Part shown: positions 7,619 to 15,266 of the stretch, one piece after another
Layout of the letters: the number at the start of each line of letters is the position of its first letter
Numbering within the stretch: position 1 is the first letter of the stretch
DNA from: UBA2882 sp964619485
Lineage (GTDB): Bacteria; Bacillota; Clostridia; Lachnospirales; Lachnospiraceae
Reading direction: 5' to 3'
Length of the DNA stretch: 24,449 bases
Assembly (NCBI GenBank): GCA_964619485.1
Contig: CAZUCI010000047.1
Coordinates: forward strand, 1-24,449
Position numbers and translations under genes: made by a program
Notes under the pieces: generated by a model
What the model was told of the DNA's origin: nothing
The model's input: the letters and a program-made list of their open reading frames with translations, nothing else
The model's database searches: none

Positions 7619-7698
7619 GTCATCACTCCTTTGATAACTGAATAAGCTTTATTATGGTTTATTGACATCCATGCCGATAAATCTATGTATCTAGCTTT

Positions 7699-7727
7699 AA
7701 TATAGCACAAGTGAAGCATGGGAGCAA
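7699..7727 (-). promoter_or_regulatory. Promoter of the FliD-like gene
   Basis: Minus-strand TTGCTC (7722-7727), 17-base spacer, TATATT (7699-7704) preceded by TGC (extended -10). It lies about 80 bases before the ATG at 7618. Confidence 0.5.
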
Positions 7728-7745
7728 GAACAGAAAAGAAAAAAC

Positions 7746-7774
7746 TTGTCTTACAGAAAGGAGTGTGATATATT
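7746..7774 (+). promoter_or_regulatory. Promoter of the 5-oxoprolinase / D-glutamate operon
   Basis: TTGTCT (7746-7751), 17-base spacer, TATATT (7769-7774) with TGA in front (extended -10). The predicted start near 7781 gives a leader of about 110 bases before pxpB. Confidence 0.6.
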
Positions 7775-7814
7775 GTAATTGTTTTTAAAAAATGAATATA
7801 TTTATTGGTTTATA

Positions 7815-7856
7815 AGAGGACGAAGTTGTCAATCAGGCAGCATCGTCCTTTCTTTT
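7815..7856 (+). promoter_or_regulatory. Terminator-like hairpin in the pxpB leader (candidate attenuator)
   Basis: A two-part stem, 7815-7823 with 7843-7851 and, after one A/A mismatch, 7825-7830 with 7836-7841, closes on the loop AATCA and is followed by TTTCTTTT. No plus-strand gene ends upstream, so the hairpin lies in the leader of the operon rather than behind a gene. It may be an attenuator; no matching anti-terminator was found by eye. Confidence 0.55.
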
Positions 7857-7889
7857 GTTATAAAGCAGCAGTGGAAGGGAGAGGTTTAT

Positions 7890-8627
7890 ATGCAGGAAAT
7901 TCATATGCAGGAAGTAAAAATTTCACCGGTTGGAGATCAGGCTGTTCTTTGTGAGTTTGGGACACAAATCAGTGAAGAAATAAACGATCGGGTACATGCG
8001 CTGGCAGCTTTTTTGAAAAAGCAGAATAAAAAGGGAATAAGGGAATTGCTGCCAACCTATTGCAGTCTGCTTGTATACTATGATCCACAGAAAATCTCTT
8101 ATCAGAGGGTAGTAAAAGCAATACGTGAATTTGATATGTCTGCACAGGAGAATATTCAGAAAAAACAGAAAAAAATTTTGCTGGTTCCCTGTCTATATGG
8201 AGGGAGCTATGGACCTGATCTTGCCCGGATGTCAGAAAAGCTGAAGCTTGACGAGGAAGAGATTGTTCAGATTCATCAGGCAAGTGACTATAAAATATAC
8301 ATGCTTGGTTTCTTGCCGGGCTTCGTATATCTCGGGGGACTGGATGAGCGAATCCATATGCCAAGACTGGATGTCCCACGGACAAAGATTCCTGCGCGCT
8401 CTGTTGGAATCGGTGGAAATCAGACCGGTGTTTATCCAATGGACTCGCCGGGGGGATGGCAGCTGATTGGAAGCACACCTTTAGACTTTTATAACCCGGA
8501 CAGAGAGAAACCCATCTTGTGTGAGGCGGGAGAATATATTCGTTTTGTGTCCATAACGGAGCAGGAATATCAGCAGATTCGACGGGATGTGGAGGCGAAT
8601 ACCTACCAGCCAGCCTATTTAACCTGA
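7890..8627 (+). CDS. pxpB: 5-oxoprolinase subunit PxpB (KipI family)
   Basis: Subunit B of the prokaryotic ATP-dependent 5-oxoprolinase (PxpABC), which opens 5-oxoproline to glutamate; the family is also known as KipI. Family motifs include PVGDQAVL (13-20), GFLPGF (140-145), PR-x-x-x-PARSVGIGG (163-176) and SPGGW (186-190). The start is set at the ATG at 7890 (245 residues), with GGGAGAGG 5 bases upstream. An upstream TTG in frame would add 37 residues with no family match and would run through the leader hairpin. It is first in the operon, 32 bases before pxpC. Confidence 0.92.
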   Translation: MQEIHMQEVKISPVGDQAVLCEFGTQISEEINDRVHALAAFLKKQNKKGIRELLPTYCSLLVYYDPQKISYQRVVKAIREFDMSAQENIQKKQKKILLVPCLYGGSYGPDLARMSEKLKLDEEEIVQIHQASDYKIYMLGFLPGFVYLGGLDERIHMPRLDVPRTKIPARSVGIGGNQTGVYPMDSPGGWQLIGSTPLDFYNPDREKPILCEAGEYIRFVSITEQEYQQIRRDVEANTYQPAYLT

Positions 8628-8659
8628 AATTTCTCAAAAATGAAGAGGAGATGATATAG

Positions 8660-9541
8660 ATGCATATGACAATTGTGCAGCCAGGACCACTTACAAGTGT
8701 ACAGGACGCCGGGCGATTTGGCTATCTTGCCTATGGAGTTGGAGAATCCGGTGTAATGGATCATGATTCATACCAAAAAGCCAATGCCCTGGTTGGAAAT
8801 AAACATGGAGAAGCAGTTTTGGAAGCTACACTTATGGGACCAGCCATACAGTTTGATGAAGAGGCTGTTATAGCATATATGGGAGCCGATATGCAGGCGC
8901 GGACAGAAGAATTCATGCTTGAGAGAGGTCGACCATACAGGATTGAACCGGGGCAGACGGTTACCTTTGGCATGGCAAAAAATGGCGTCAGAGCCTATAT
9001 TTCGGTGGCTGGTGGGATAAATGTTCCCAAGGTTATGGACAGCAGAGCTACCAATATGAAATGCAAAATTGGCGGCTTTGAAGGAAGAAAGCTTGCAGCA
9101 AATGACGTATTGCCTGTAGCTGACCAAAAGAGAAGTCTTTTGAAAACAAAGGTGCTTTTAAAACGAAGAATAGAGCCGGTGATTTACGAGAAAACGAAGC
9201 GGGTGCATGTTGTTTTAGGACCTCAGGGGGAGTACTTTACACCGGAAGGGATAAAAACATTTTTAAATACAGAATATGTTGTGTCACCGGAGAGCGACCG
9301 AATGGGAATCAGGCTTGGAGGAGCTGCTATAGAAGGAAAGGCCGGCATGGATATCATTTCGGATGGAATTGTATTTGGGTCAGTGCAGGTAACGTCAGCA
9401 GGGCTGCCTATTATTCTAATGGCAGATCATCAGACAACAGGCGGCTACGCAAAGATTGCCACTGTGCTGACAGAAGATCTGGCTGTCCTGGCACAGGCAG
9501 CTCCGGGAGATAGAATATGTTTTGAGGAGGTAACACTGTGA
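8660..9541 (+). CDS. pxpC: 5-oxoprolinase subunit PxpC (KipA family)
   Basis: Subunit C of 5-oxoprolinase (biotin-dependent carboxyltransferase-like KipA fold), partner of PxpB. Diagnostic segments are PGPLTSVQDAGR near residues 8-19, GVGESGVMDHDSY (26-38, the family G-x-x-x-S-G-x-M-D), SVAGGI in the middle and DHQTTGGYAKIATV in the last 50 residues. At 293 residues it is a little shorter than many KipA proteins but includes both conserved halves. GAGGAG at 8645-8650 lies 9 bases before the ATG. Its stop codon overlaps the GTG start of the next gene, so translation is probably coupled. Confidence 0.92.
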   Translation: MHMTIVQPGPLTSVQDAGRFGYLAYGVGESGVMDHDSYQKANALVGNKHGEAVLEATLMGPAIQFDEEAVIAYMGADMQARTEEFMLERGRPYRIEPGQTVTFGMAKNGVRAYISVAGGINVPKVMDSRATNMKCKIGGFEGRKLAANDVLPVADQKRSLLKTKVLLKRRIEPVIYEKTKRVHVVLGPQGEYFTPEGIKTFLNTEYVVSPESDRMGIRLGGAAIEGKAGMDIISDGIVFGSVQVTSAGLPIILMADHQTTGGYAKIATVLTEDLAVLAQAAPGDRICFEEVTL

Positions 9542-10377
9542 GTATGGAAGAAAAGAAAATAACAGAGCAGTATCCGGATGGAATGTGTGCAGCTGACTTT
9601 GCAGCATATAAGCCGGCTGATGTTCGTAAATTAATCAGAGAAGAAAAAATAACCGGCGAGACCAGTGGAATGTGTGAGGGCTATGCACAGGCAAATCTTG
9701 TGGTTCTGCCGCGGGAGCTTGCCTTTGATTTTTTGCTTTTTGCAACTAAGAATCCGAAAGCCTGTCCACTTTTAGAAGTAACAAATGCAGGAGACAGGAC
9801 CTTAAGTGAAATTGCAGCAGGTGCAGATATTGCGACAGATATTCCCAAATACCGTATCTATAAGAAGGGAGAGCTGGCAGGAGAATACACCAATGTAAAG
9901 GACTTCTGGAGAGAGGATCTGGTAAGCTTTCTCATTGGATGCAGCTTTTCCTTTGAGGGAGAGCTTATGAGAGCTGATGTTCCGGTCAGACAGATTGAGG
10001 AACACTGTAATGTACCTATGTATAAGACAAACATTCCCTGCAAAAGTGCAGGTGTCTTCCATGGAAATATGGTGGTCAGTATGCGGCCAATTCCATATGA
10101 ATTGATAACGAGGGCTGTCCTGGTAACAGGCGCAATGCCAAAGGTTCACGGAGCACCCATTCATATTGGAGCACCGGAGGTGATCGGAATCAAAGATATT
10201 GACCAGCCTGATTTTGGAGACAGGGTCACAATAAAACCAGGGGAAGTGCCGGTGTTCTGGCCCTGTGGTGTTACACCGCAGTCGGTGATTATGGCTTCCA
10301 AACCTGATTTTTGCATTACGCATGCACCGGGACATATGCTTTTGACAGATGTGAAAAATGTCAATCTTAAATATTGA
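9538..10377 (+). CDS. DUF1445 / YcsI family protein (D-glutamate cyclase N-domain homologue)
   Basis: DUF1445 (YcsI) family, the domain also found in mammalian mitochondrial D-glutamate cyclase, which turns D-glutamate into 5-oxo-D-proline and water; older annotations call it a putative hydro-lyase. Motifs seen are YAQANLVVLP (49-58), GCSFSFE (134-140), the CNVPMYKTNIPC segment and the C-terminal APGHMLLTD. The 279-residue length fits the family. The GTG at 9538 is preferred because AGGAGG (9525-9530) is 7 bases upstream; an ATG two codons later is the alternative. In Bacillus subtilis ycsI also sits among the kipI/kipA/ycsF genes. Here the matching DUF4392 half is two genes downstream. Activity is inferred from the family, not shown. 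Confidence 0.8.
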   Translation: MSMEEKKITEQYPDGMCAADFAAYKPADVRKLIREEKITGETSGMCEGYAQANLVVLPRELAFDFLLFATKNPKACPLLEVTNAGDRTLSEIAAGADIATDIPKYRIYKKGELAGEYTNVKDFWREDLVSFLIGCSFSFEGELMRADVPVRQIEEHCNVPMYKTNIPCKSAGVFHGNMVVSMRPIPYELITRAVLVTGAMPKVHGAPIHIGAPEVIGIKDIDQPDFGDRVTIKPGEVPVFWPCGVTPQSVIMASKPDFCITHAPGHMLLTDVKNVNLKY

Positions 10378-10403
10378 TTTAAGGAAAGAAGGTTAGTTGG
10401 GCA

Positions 10404-11171
10404 ATGAAAATAGATTTAAATGCTGATTTGGGAGAGAGCTTTGGAAATTACAAATGTGGTATGGATGAGGAAGTGATCAAATATATCTCATCCGCCAATA
10501 TTGCCTGCGGATTTCATGCATCAGACCCTTTGGTCATGGAAAAGACTGTGGAGATGGCTAAGGTTAATCATGTGGCAATTGGAGCGCATCCGGGATATCC
10601 CGATCTGTCCGGTTTTGGAAGACGAAACCTGAATGTTTCTCCGCAGGAGCTTAAGACGATGGTTCAATATCAGCTTGGTGCACTCATGGCTTTTTGCAGA
10701 GCAAAGCAGGTAGAGCTTAAGCATGTGAAGCCTCATGGAGCTATGTACAATATGGCGGCTAAGGATGAGCGGCTGGCAGCAGCAATTGCAGAGGGCATCG
10801 CTGAGGTTGACAGCAAGCTGATTCTGCTTGGACTTTCGGGGAGCCTTTTGATTACGGAAGGCAGGAAGGCCGGACTTGTGAGCGCAAGTGAGGTATTTGC
10901 AGACAGAGCCTACAGAGAGGATGGATCCCTAGTACCGAGAGTGGAAAAGGGTGCGGTGATCACCGATGAAGAGGAAGCCATCAGCCGTTCTCTGCAGATG
11001 GCAAAAAAAGGAACTGTTCTGACAAGAGAAGGTAAAGAGATTGAGGTCAAGGCTGATTCTATCTGCCTGCACGGAGATGGAGAAAAGGCTGTTCTGTTTG
11101 CACAAAAGCTGCGGGAGGCATTGCTTTTAGAAGGCGTAGACATTGTACCGCTGGAACAGGTTGCAGAGTAG
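10404..11171 (+). CDS. pxpA: 5-oxoprolinase subunit PxpA (LamB/YcsF family)
   Basis: Subunit A of 5-oxoprolinase, of the LamB/YcsF family with a polysaccharide-deacetylase-like barrel. Hallmarks are IDLNADLGESFG (3-14), ANIACGFHASDP (31-42), GAHPGYPDLSGFGRR (60-74), KPHGAMYN (109-116) and, near the end, LHGD. The 255-residue length is typical. It completes the PxpABC set with the two upstream genes, though it is separated from them by the DUF1445 gene. AAGGAAAGAAGG precedes the ATG. The next gene begins 12 bases later. Confidence 0.94.
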   Translation: MKIDLNADLGESFGNYKCGMDEEVIKYISSANIACGFHASDPLVMEKTVEMAKVNHVAIGAHPGYPDLSGFGRRNLNVSPQELKTMVQYQLGALMAFCRAKQVELKHVKPHGAMYNMAAKDERLAAAIAEGIAEVDSKLILLGLSGSLLITEGRKAGLVSASEVFADRAYREDGSLVPRVEKGAVITDEEEAISRSLQMAKKGTVLTREGKEIEVKADSICLHGDGEKAVLFAQKLREALLLEGVDIVPLEQVAE

Positions 11172-11183
11172 AGGAGGTCGATT

Positions 11184-12032
11184 ATGACATTGACAGAACA
11201 GGAGAAAAACACAGAGACAATAGAGGATATTATCCTAAGGTTTAGCGAAAGAGGAATCTCTGAGATCAGACAGTATTCTTCCGAAGACTGCTGCCATAAG
11301 GCTGCAGCCGAAATTATGAGCTGGGAAAAGGGAACTGTTTTTCTGACAACCGGTTTTTATGTGGCAGGATATGCAGAAACCGATGGACCGGTTGGAACGA
11401 TGGTACTTGCAAAGGCATTGCAAAAGCTGGGGTATACACCGGTTATTCTCACTGACCAATACTGTCTTGGCTTTTTTGAATTAGAAGAAATCAAGACGGA
11501 ATATGTGAAATTTGATGCCGGAGAGCAGGAATTCAGTCAGCTGATGAATAACTATAAGCCTGTGGGAATGATTTCCATAGAGCGATGCGGAAAAAACCGT
11601 TTTGGCGAATGTGCCAATATGAGAGGAATCAGTATTACAGAGAATACAGCCAGGATTGACGAGCTTTTTGCCCGGTATCAGGGAAGTGTTCCAACCATTG
11701 GCGTGGGTGATGGCGGAAATGAAATCGGAATGGGCAAAATTGCCGGAGTCATCCAGCGAAAGCTCTCACTGGAACCCTGCGTTGTGAGTACGGATCTGTT
11801 AGTACTTGCATCCGTTTCGAATTGGGGAGCCTATGGAATAACAGCAGCACTTGGAAAACTGAATAAACAGGATTTGCTGCCCAGCTTTGCATGGGTTGAA
11901 AAATATATTGGAAAGACCGTAGAAATTGGAAGCGTGGACGGAGTGACACACGAGAAAAAGATTTCGGTAGATGGCAAAGACATGAAGACGGAAGAAATAA
12001 TCATTACAGCCTTAAGGGAAACGGAAATCTAA
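11184..12032 (+). CDS. DUF4392 protein (D-glutamate cyclase C-domain homologue)
   Basis: DUF4392 family, equivalent to the C-terminal domain of mammalian D-glutamate cyclase. Key motifs are TGFYVAGYAETDGPVG (56-71) and GVGDGGNEIGMG (173-184), the latter very characteristic. The 282-residue protein stands alone, while its DUF1445 partner is encoded separately upstream. Together they may form the two-part cyclase that makes 5-oxoproline from D-glutamate next to the enzyme that opens 5-oxoproline. GAGGAGG precedes the ATG. The last 13 codons are the first unit of a 39-base tandem repeat that continues past the stop, so the C-terminus may recently have been altered by repeat change. Confidence 0.82.
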   Translation: MTLTEQEKNTETIEDIILRFSERGISEIRQYSSEDCCHKAAAEIMSWEKGTVFLTTGFYVAGYAETDGPVGTMVLAKALQKLGYTPVILTDQYCLGFFELEEIKTEYVKFDAGEQEFSQLMNNYKPVGMISIERCGKNRFGECANMRGISITENTARIDELFARYQGSVPTIGVGDGGNEIGMGKIAGVIQRKLSLEPCVVSTDLLVLASVSNWGAYGITAALGKLNKQDLLPSFAWVEKYIGKTVEIGSVDGVTHEKKISVDGKDMKTEEIIITALRETEI

Positions 12033-12092
12033 GAAATAATCATTACGGCCTTAAGAAAAATGGAAATCTAAGAAATAATCATTACGGTCTAA
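11992..12092 (+). repeat. 39-bp tandem repeat over the end of the DUF4392 gene
   Basis: Two near-identical 39-base units (11992-12030 and 12031-12069) and a degenerate third (from 12070, recognisable to about 12092). Each starts AAGAAATAATCATTAC. The unit is 13 codons and ends with the stop codon, so each downstream copy repeats EIIITALR and a stop in the same frame. Confidence 0.9.
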
Positions 12093-12136
12093 AAAAAGCA
12101 AAAGGAAATGGAAACAGAAACGAGAGGAGAAAGCTT

Positions 12137-12976
12137 ATGAAAACACTGGGATACTACAACGGAAATTACGATGAACTTGACAAAATGATGATTCCATTTA
12201 ATGACAGAGTCTGCTTCTTTGGAGATGGAGTTTATGATGCTGGACCTTCACGACATTATCATTTATTTGCAATTGATGAACATATTGACAGATTTTTCAA
12301 CTCGGCGGCGCTGATGGATATTCAGATTCCATGTACCAAACAGGAGCTGAAGGATAAGCTGCAGGAGCTTGTAAACAAGATGGATACCGGAGAGAACTTT
12401 GTTTATTGGGCCTGCTCCAGAGGAACCGGCGTCAGAAATCATGTTTATGAAAAAGGACCTGGAAATCTGTGGGTGATGATTAAGCCTGAAATTCAGGATG
12501 ACTGCCAGAAACCTATCAAATGTATAACAGCGGAGGATAAAAGGTTCTATTACTGCAACTGTAAAACCTTAAATCTGCTTCCATCTGTTTTATATGCGGA
12601 AAAAGCATATAAAGAAGGGGCGAATGAGACCATTCTTCACCGCCACGATGGAAGAATTACAGAATGTGCACACTGTAACTGCCATATTATCAAAGATGGT
12701 GTGGTATACACAGCACCCACAGACGACATGATTTTGCCCGGAATTGCAAGAGCGCATCTGGTAAAAATGTGCAAGAAGCTGGGCATTGCTGTCAGTGAGA
12801 CCCCTTATTATATGGAGGACCTGCTTAACGCAGATGAAATCATTGTCACATCCTCCTCCCATGTCTGCATGTATGTGGACGAGCTTGACGGAAAGCCTGT
12901 GGGTGGAAAAGATCGTGAAACACTGTTTAAATTGAGAGATGCTTTGTATGAAGAGTTTTGTGCTGCAACGGAATAG
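12137..12976 (+). CDS. dat: D-amino-acid aminotransferase (class IV, PLP)
   Basis: Class IV aminotransferase of the D-alanine aminotransferase type, which exchanges the amino group between D-alanine and 2-oxoglutarate to give D-glutamate and pyruvate. The 279-residue protein shows the catalytic Lys143 in KTLNLLP, the PLP-contact Glu176 in RITECAHCN (the usual form is TEGSSSN) and the DRVCFFGDGVYD start at 23-34. Branched-chain or aminodeoxychorismate enzymes share the fold, but KTLNLLP-x-VL favours the D-amino-acid branch. GAGAGGAG precedes the ATG. It is last in the operon; the context links it to D-glutamate. The AHCNCH variant around Glu176 is unusual, so substrate specificity is tentative. 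Confidence 0.8.
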   Translation: MKTLGYYNGNYDELDKMMIPFNDRVCFFGDGVYDAGPSRHYHLFAIDEHIDRFFNSAALMDIQIPCTKQELKDKLQELVNKMDTGENFVYWACSRGTGVRNHVYEKGPGNLWVMIKPEIQDDCQKPIKCITAEDKRFYYCNCKTLNLLPSVLYAEKAYKEGANETILHRHDGRITECAHCNCHIIKDGVVYTAPTDDMILPGIARAHLVKMCKKLGIAVSETPYYMEDLLNADEIIVTSSSHVCMYVDELDGKPVGGKDRETLFKLRDALYEEFCAATE

Positions 12977-13060
12977 AGTAGCAATGAAACAGGGGATAGC
13001 AGCGGAATAGGATAGAAATGAAACAGGATAGCAGCGAAACAGGCTAGCAACGAAACAGGA
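12961..13060 (+). repeat. Degenerate 16-bp tandem repeat behind dat
   Basis: Five units begin at 12979, 12997, 13013, 13029 and 13045 with a consensus near TAGCAGCGAAACAGGA; spacing is 18 and then 16 bases. A related half-unit covers the last codons and stop of dat (GCAACGGAATAGAG). No gene is present here. Confidence 0.8.
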
Positions 13061-13104
13061 TAAATTTTAAAGGAGGATGCAAAAATTCTGATTTGTTCCC
13101 ACTG

Positions 13105-13212
13105 TGCCCCGCTATTTTTGAAATACGGGGCATAAGGACTTTAAATTCGTCATCTTGTGCCCCAAAAGTGTTATGTAAACCTGCATTTTACGGTGCCACG
13201 GGGCACAAGATG
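13105..13212. repeat. GTGCCCC palindromic region
   Basis: Between dat and the AT-rich island there is a strong hairpin (TGCCCCG 13105-13111 with CGGGGCA 13126-13132, continuing with TATTT/AAATA inside). A 13-bp perfect inverted repeat follows (13151-13163 and 13200-13212), 36 bases apart. A third GTGCCCCGG copy is at 13230-13238. There is no T-run, so these are not classical terminators; they resemble palindromic intergenic repeats. Confidence 0.65.
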
Positions 13213-13266
13213 TGTTTTGGAGCTATTCTGTGCCCCGGCGCGTAATAATAAGGATAACGCAAAAAT

Positions 13267-13299
13267 AAAAGCCTTGAATCCAGTAGATTCAAGGCTTTT
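13267..13299. terminator. Terminator-like hairpin after the operon
   Basis: A perfect 14-bp stem (13267-13280 with 13286-13299) with a 5-base loop has AAAA at the left foot and TTTT at the right. It resembles the terminator of the tRNA-Leu pair at 15974-16004: 32 of 40 positions agree over 13261-13300 versus 15967-16006. Confidence 0.65.
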
Positions 13300-13300
13300 A

Positions 13301-13316
13301 GTAATGTGGAGGATTG
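13301..13316 (-). pseudogene. Degenerate copy of a tRNA-Leu 3' end
   Basis: GTAATGTGGAGGATTG agrees at 13 of 16 positions with 16018-16033, where the equivalent bases are the 3' end and immediate downstream sequence of the tRNA-Leu gene. With the adjacent terminator copy it suggests a relic tRNA end or an old attachment site. The gap 13317-13458 shows no further feature. Confidence 0.35.
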
Positions 13317-13458
13317 ACGGCATCAACGCATCTCGGTAAAACAGTCAGTACCTCGATTATATATTTATCAATAGATATCGTTGTATTCAAATCAAATAAT
13401 GTTGATTTTAAAGACGTAATATGGTACCTTATATTCAAACAATGAGGAGGTACCTATT

Positions 13459-13860
13459 ATGAATTACCAAACTTTTGTAAAAACACATCCAACATGTAAG
13501 GTCGTTGATGGAAGTATACTTGGAGAAAAAATCTATACTAGCATTATTTGGAATGAAGAAAACAGGATTCGAATGGCTGAATTTTCAGATATGGGATTAC
13601 CTGCATTAGCAGCGATTGTCGATCAGATTGAGAAACTTTATGAGGAGTGTACTACTCCAGATATTGATTTCACCATAGATGTTAACAAACAAGTTATTGG
13701 TAGAATGATTGCTACTGCTTTAGAACCTTTAGGATATTTACCGAATAAGAAAAAAAGAATTCCAAAAGAATATCTTAAAAAATACTTTAAAAATGCCACA
13801 CAATATTCAAGAACAGGTACTGCATCGGAAAAAATATGTAAGAAAATTGTCCAAATCTAA
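13459..13860 (+). CDS. Uncharacterised island protein (133 aa)
   Basis: Not recognised. A soluble 133-residue protein, acidic in its first half (residues 30-75) and basic at the C-terminus (PNKKKRIPKEYLKKYFKN near 95-112), with no signal peptide or membrane segment. GAGGAGG (13443-13449) precedes the ATG by 9 bases, so it is well set up for translation. Its DNA is more AT-rich than the operon to the left and uses A/T-ending codons heavily, as does the next gene, suggesting both arrived together. The membrane-anchored gene follows 36 bases later, probably in the same transcript. Confidence 0.6.
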   Translation: MNYQTFVKTHPTCKVVDGSILGEKIYTSIIWNEENRIRMAEFSDMGLPALAAIVDQIEKLYEECTTPDIDFTIDVNKQVIGRMIATALEPLGYLPNKKKRIPKEYLKKYFKNATQYSRTGTASEKICKKIVQI

Positions 13861-13896
13861 ATCTATTGAATTAACAACAAATGAAAAGGAGTCAAA

Positions 13897-15255
13897 ATGA
13901 AAAGCAAAAAAATTTTTTTAATTATTCCCGTGTTAATAGTTGCCATGATCAGCATATTTTTTCTTAGTCAATCTTCAACTTCGAAAAATGATACATTTTT
14001 AACTGCGGAAGGAAAATGGATTGCTGAGAAAAATTCTTCTGCGCAACAAATCATAGATTATTATAGTATTGAAAAAATAATTTTGAATACTGATTTTGAG
14101 AAAAAAAGTTCAATAGTAAACAGTGCTGAGCAGTTAATGTCATATGCAAAACAGTACCATCTAGAAGACGCTCAAAAGAAAATAGAAACAATTCAAAATA
14201 ATGTTGATGTTGTAAAGTCATTCGATATAACCCAAAAATCATTCTATTTGCTCATATCTGATTTTGCAAACTGTCTAGTTGGAGGCACTTATGCAAAAGA
14301 ATATGAATGTCCATATACACTTCAAATTGACGTTGCTAATTATATTGACAACATGACTTCCTGGGGTTATACATTTGAGGAAAGAAATACTGTAAATGAA
14401 ACGTATTATCAATTCAAGAAAAATGATAAAAATGAAGGTTCAATATGTATGGATCCAAAAGGTAATGTAACTTTAGTACTTGCATCTATAGATGTTTCGC
14501 CGTATACGACAGGATTCTCCACAGAATCCTATGCTTCGTATTCGGAAGATGAAAAAATTACCGCAGATACAGCTAATGCAGTAGATTACATAAACAGCAT
14601 GACAGTCAATAATTTGCTGTCGGATTTCCGTTTGAGTTATTTGTGCACCGCTAAAGAAATCATTCAGATATATGAATTTTTAAAAACTCTTTCAAATGAA
14701 GAACTTGCTAAGCTATTTTCTAAAACAAGTTCACTCTACTACCTTCAAACAGAAAATCATGTTGTTACTATATTTTTTATGAATGGAAAAATACAGATTA
14801 GTAGTATTCTTAATTTAAAGTTTTATAATAATCCAGTTTTTCCAGATATTTACACTTCTTCTCCAACTGATGTAACAGCTAAAGAAATAAAAAGTCCGAC
14901 GTATAATAGTCTGGAAAATTATATAGAATCGAATAACTGGGATTATGCAATGTTCTACATTTGCACTTCCTCAAATGAAACGACCACTGAACCAACACAA
15001 ACAACAATCGAAGACAAAAATGATGGTCAAAATATTGTAACATATGAATTTGATACATATGATAATAAACATATAATAATTGACACATCGTGTGTTGATC
15101 AACAAGTAAGTTTAAATCAGCCTGGAGATTATGGAGATGTAGAACTAGAACAAATTGCACCCGGAAAAGATATTATATATCTTTCAGATGGTGAACGATA
15201 CTATATTGAAGACTATTCCAGAAATTTGTTAACAATTACAATACCCATGAATTAA
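13897..15255 (+). CDS. Uncharacterised membrane-anchored extracellular protein
   Basis: Not recognised. A 452-residue protein with a basic start (MKSKK) and one hydrophobic segment at about residues 6-23, without a lipobox. The rest is hydrophilic, so it is probably an N-terminally anchored or secreted protein facing outward. It is rich in Ser, Thr, Asn, Tyr and Ile, with a Thr-rich linker (NETTTEPTQTT, about residues 363-373) before a strand-rich C-terminal domain of about 75 residues. AAAGGAG precedes the ATG. The DNA is clearly AT-rich relative to the flanks. It pairs with the 133-residue gene upstream; nothing nearby reveals a role. Confidence 0.6.
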   Translation: MKSKKIFLIIPVLIVAMISIFFLSQSSTSKNDTFLTAEGKWIAEKNSSAQQIIDYYSIEKIILNTDFEKKSSIVNSAEQLMSYAKQYHLEDAQKKIETIQNNVDVVKSFDITQKSFYLLISDFANCLVGGTYAKEYECPYTLQIDVANYIDNMTSWGYTFEERNTVNETYYQFKKNDKNEGSICMDPKGNVTLVLASIDVSPYTTGFSTESYASYSEDEKITADTANAVDYINSMTVNNLLSDFRLSYLCTAKEIIQIYEFLKTLSNEELAKLFSKTSSLYYLQTENHVVTIFFMNGKIQISSILNLKFYNNPVFPDIYTSSPTDVTAKEIKSPTYNSLENYIESNNWDYAMFYICTSSNETTTEPTQTTIEDKNDGQNIVTYEFDTYDNKHIIIDTSCVDQQVSLNQPGDYGDVELEQIAPGKDIIYLSDGERYYIEDYSRNLLTITIPMN

Positions 15256-15266
15256 GAAAAATATAG

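Noticed and set aside
7662..7689. TTGACA with TATGTA as a plus-strand promoter for the pxp operon
   Set aside because: Poor -10 at 16-base spacing; the TTGTCT-17-TATATT pair closer to the gene is better.
7969..8637. Minus-strand open frame opposite pxpB
   Set aside because: Shadow of a conserved gene; the sequence has no domain character.
13093..13245. A 50-codon Cys-rich open frame from TTG, behind an orphan AAAGGAGG (13069-13076)
   Set aside because: The Shine-Dalgarno is too far from the TTG and abuts an ATG that meets a stop after four codons; the frame crosses palindromic repeats. More likely a relic or chance.
13157..13339. Plus-strand 60-codon open frame
   Set aside because: It runs through the inverted repeats and the terminator hairpin; no ribosome binding site.
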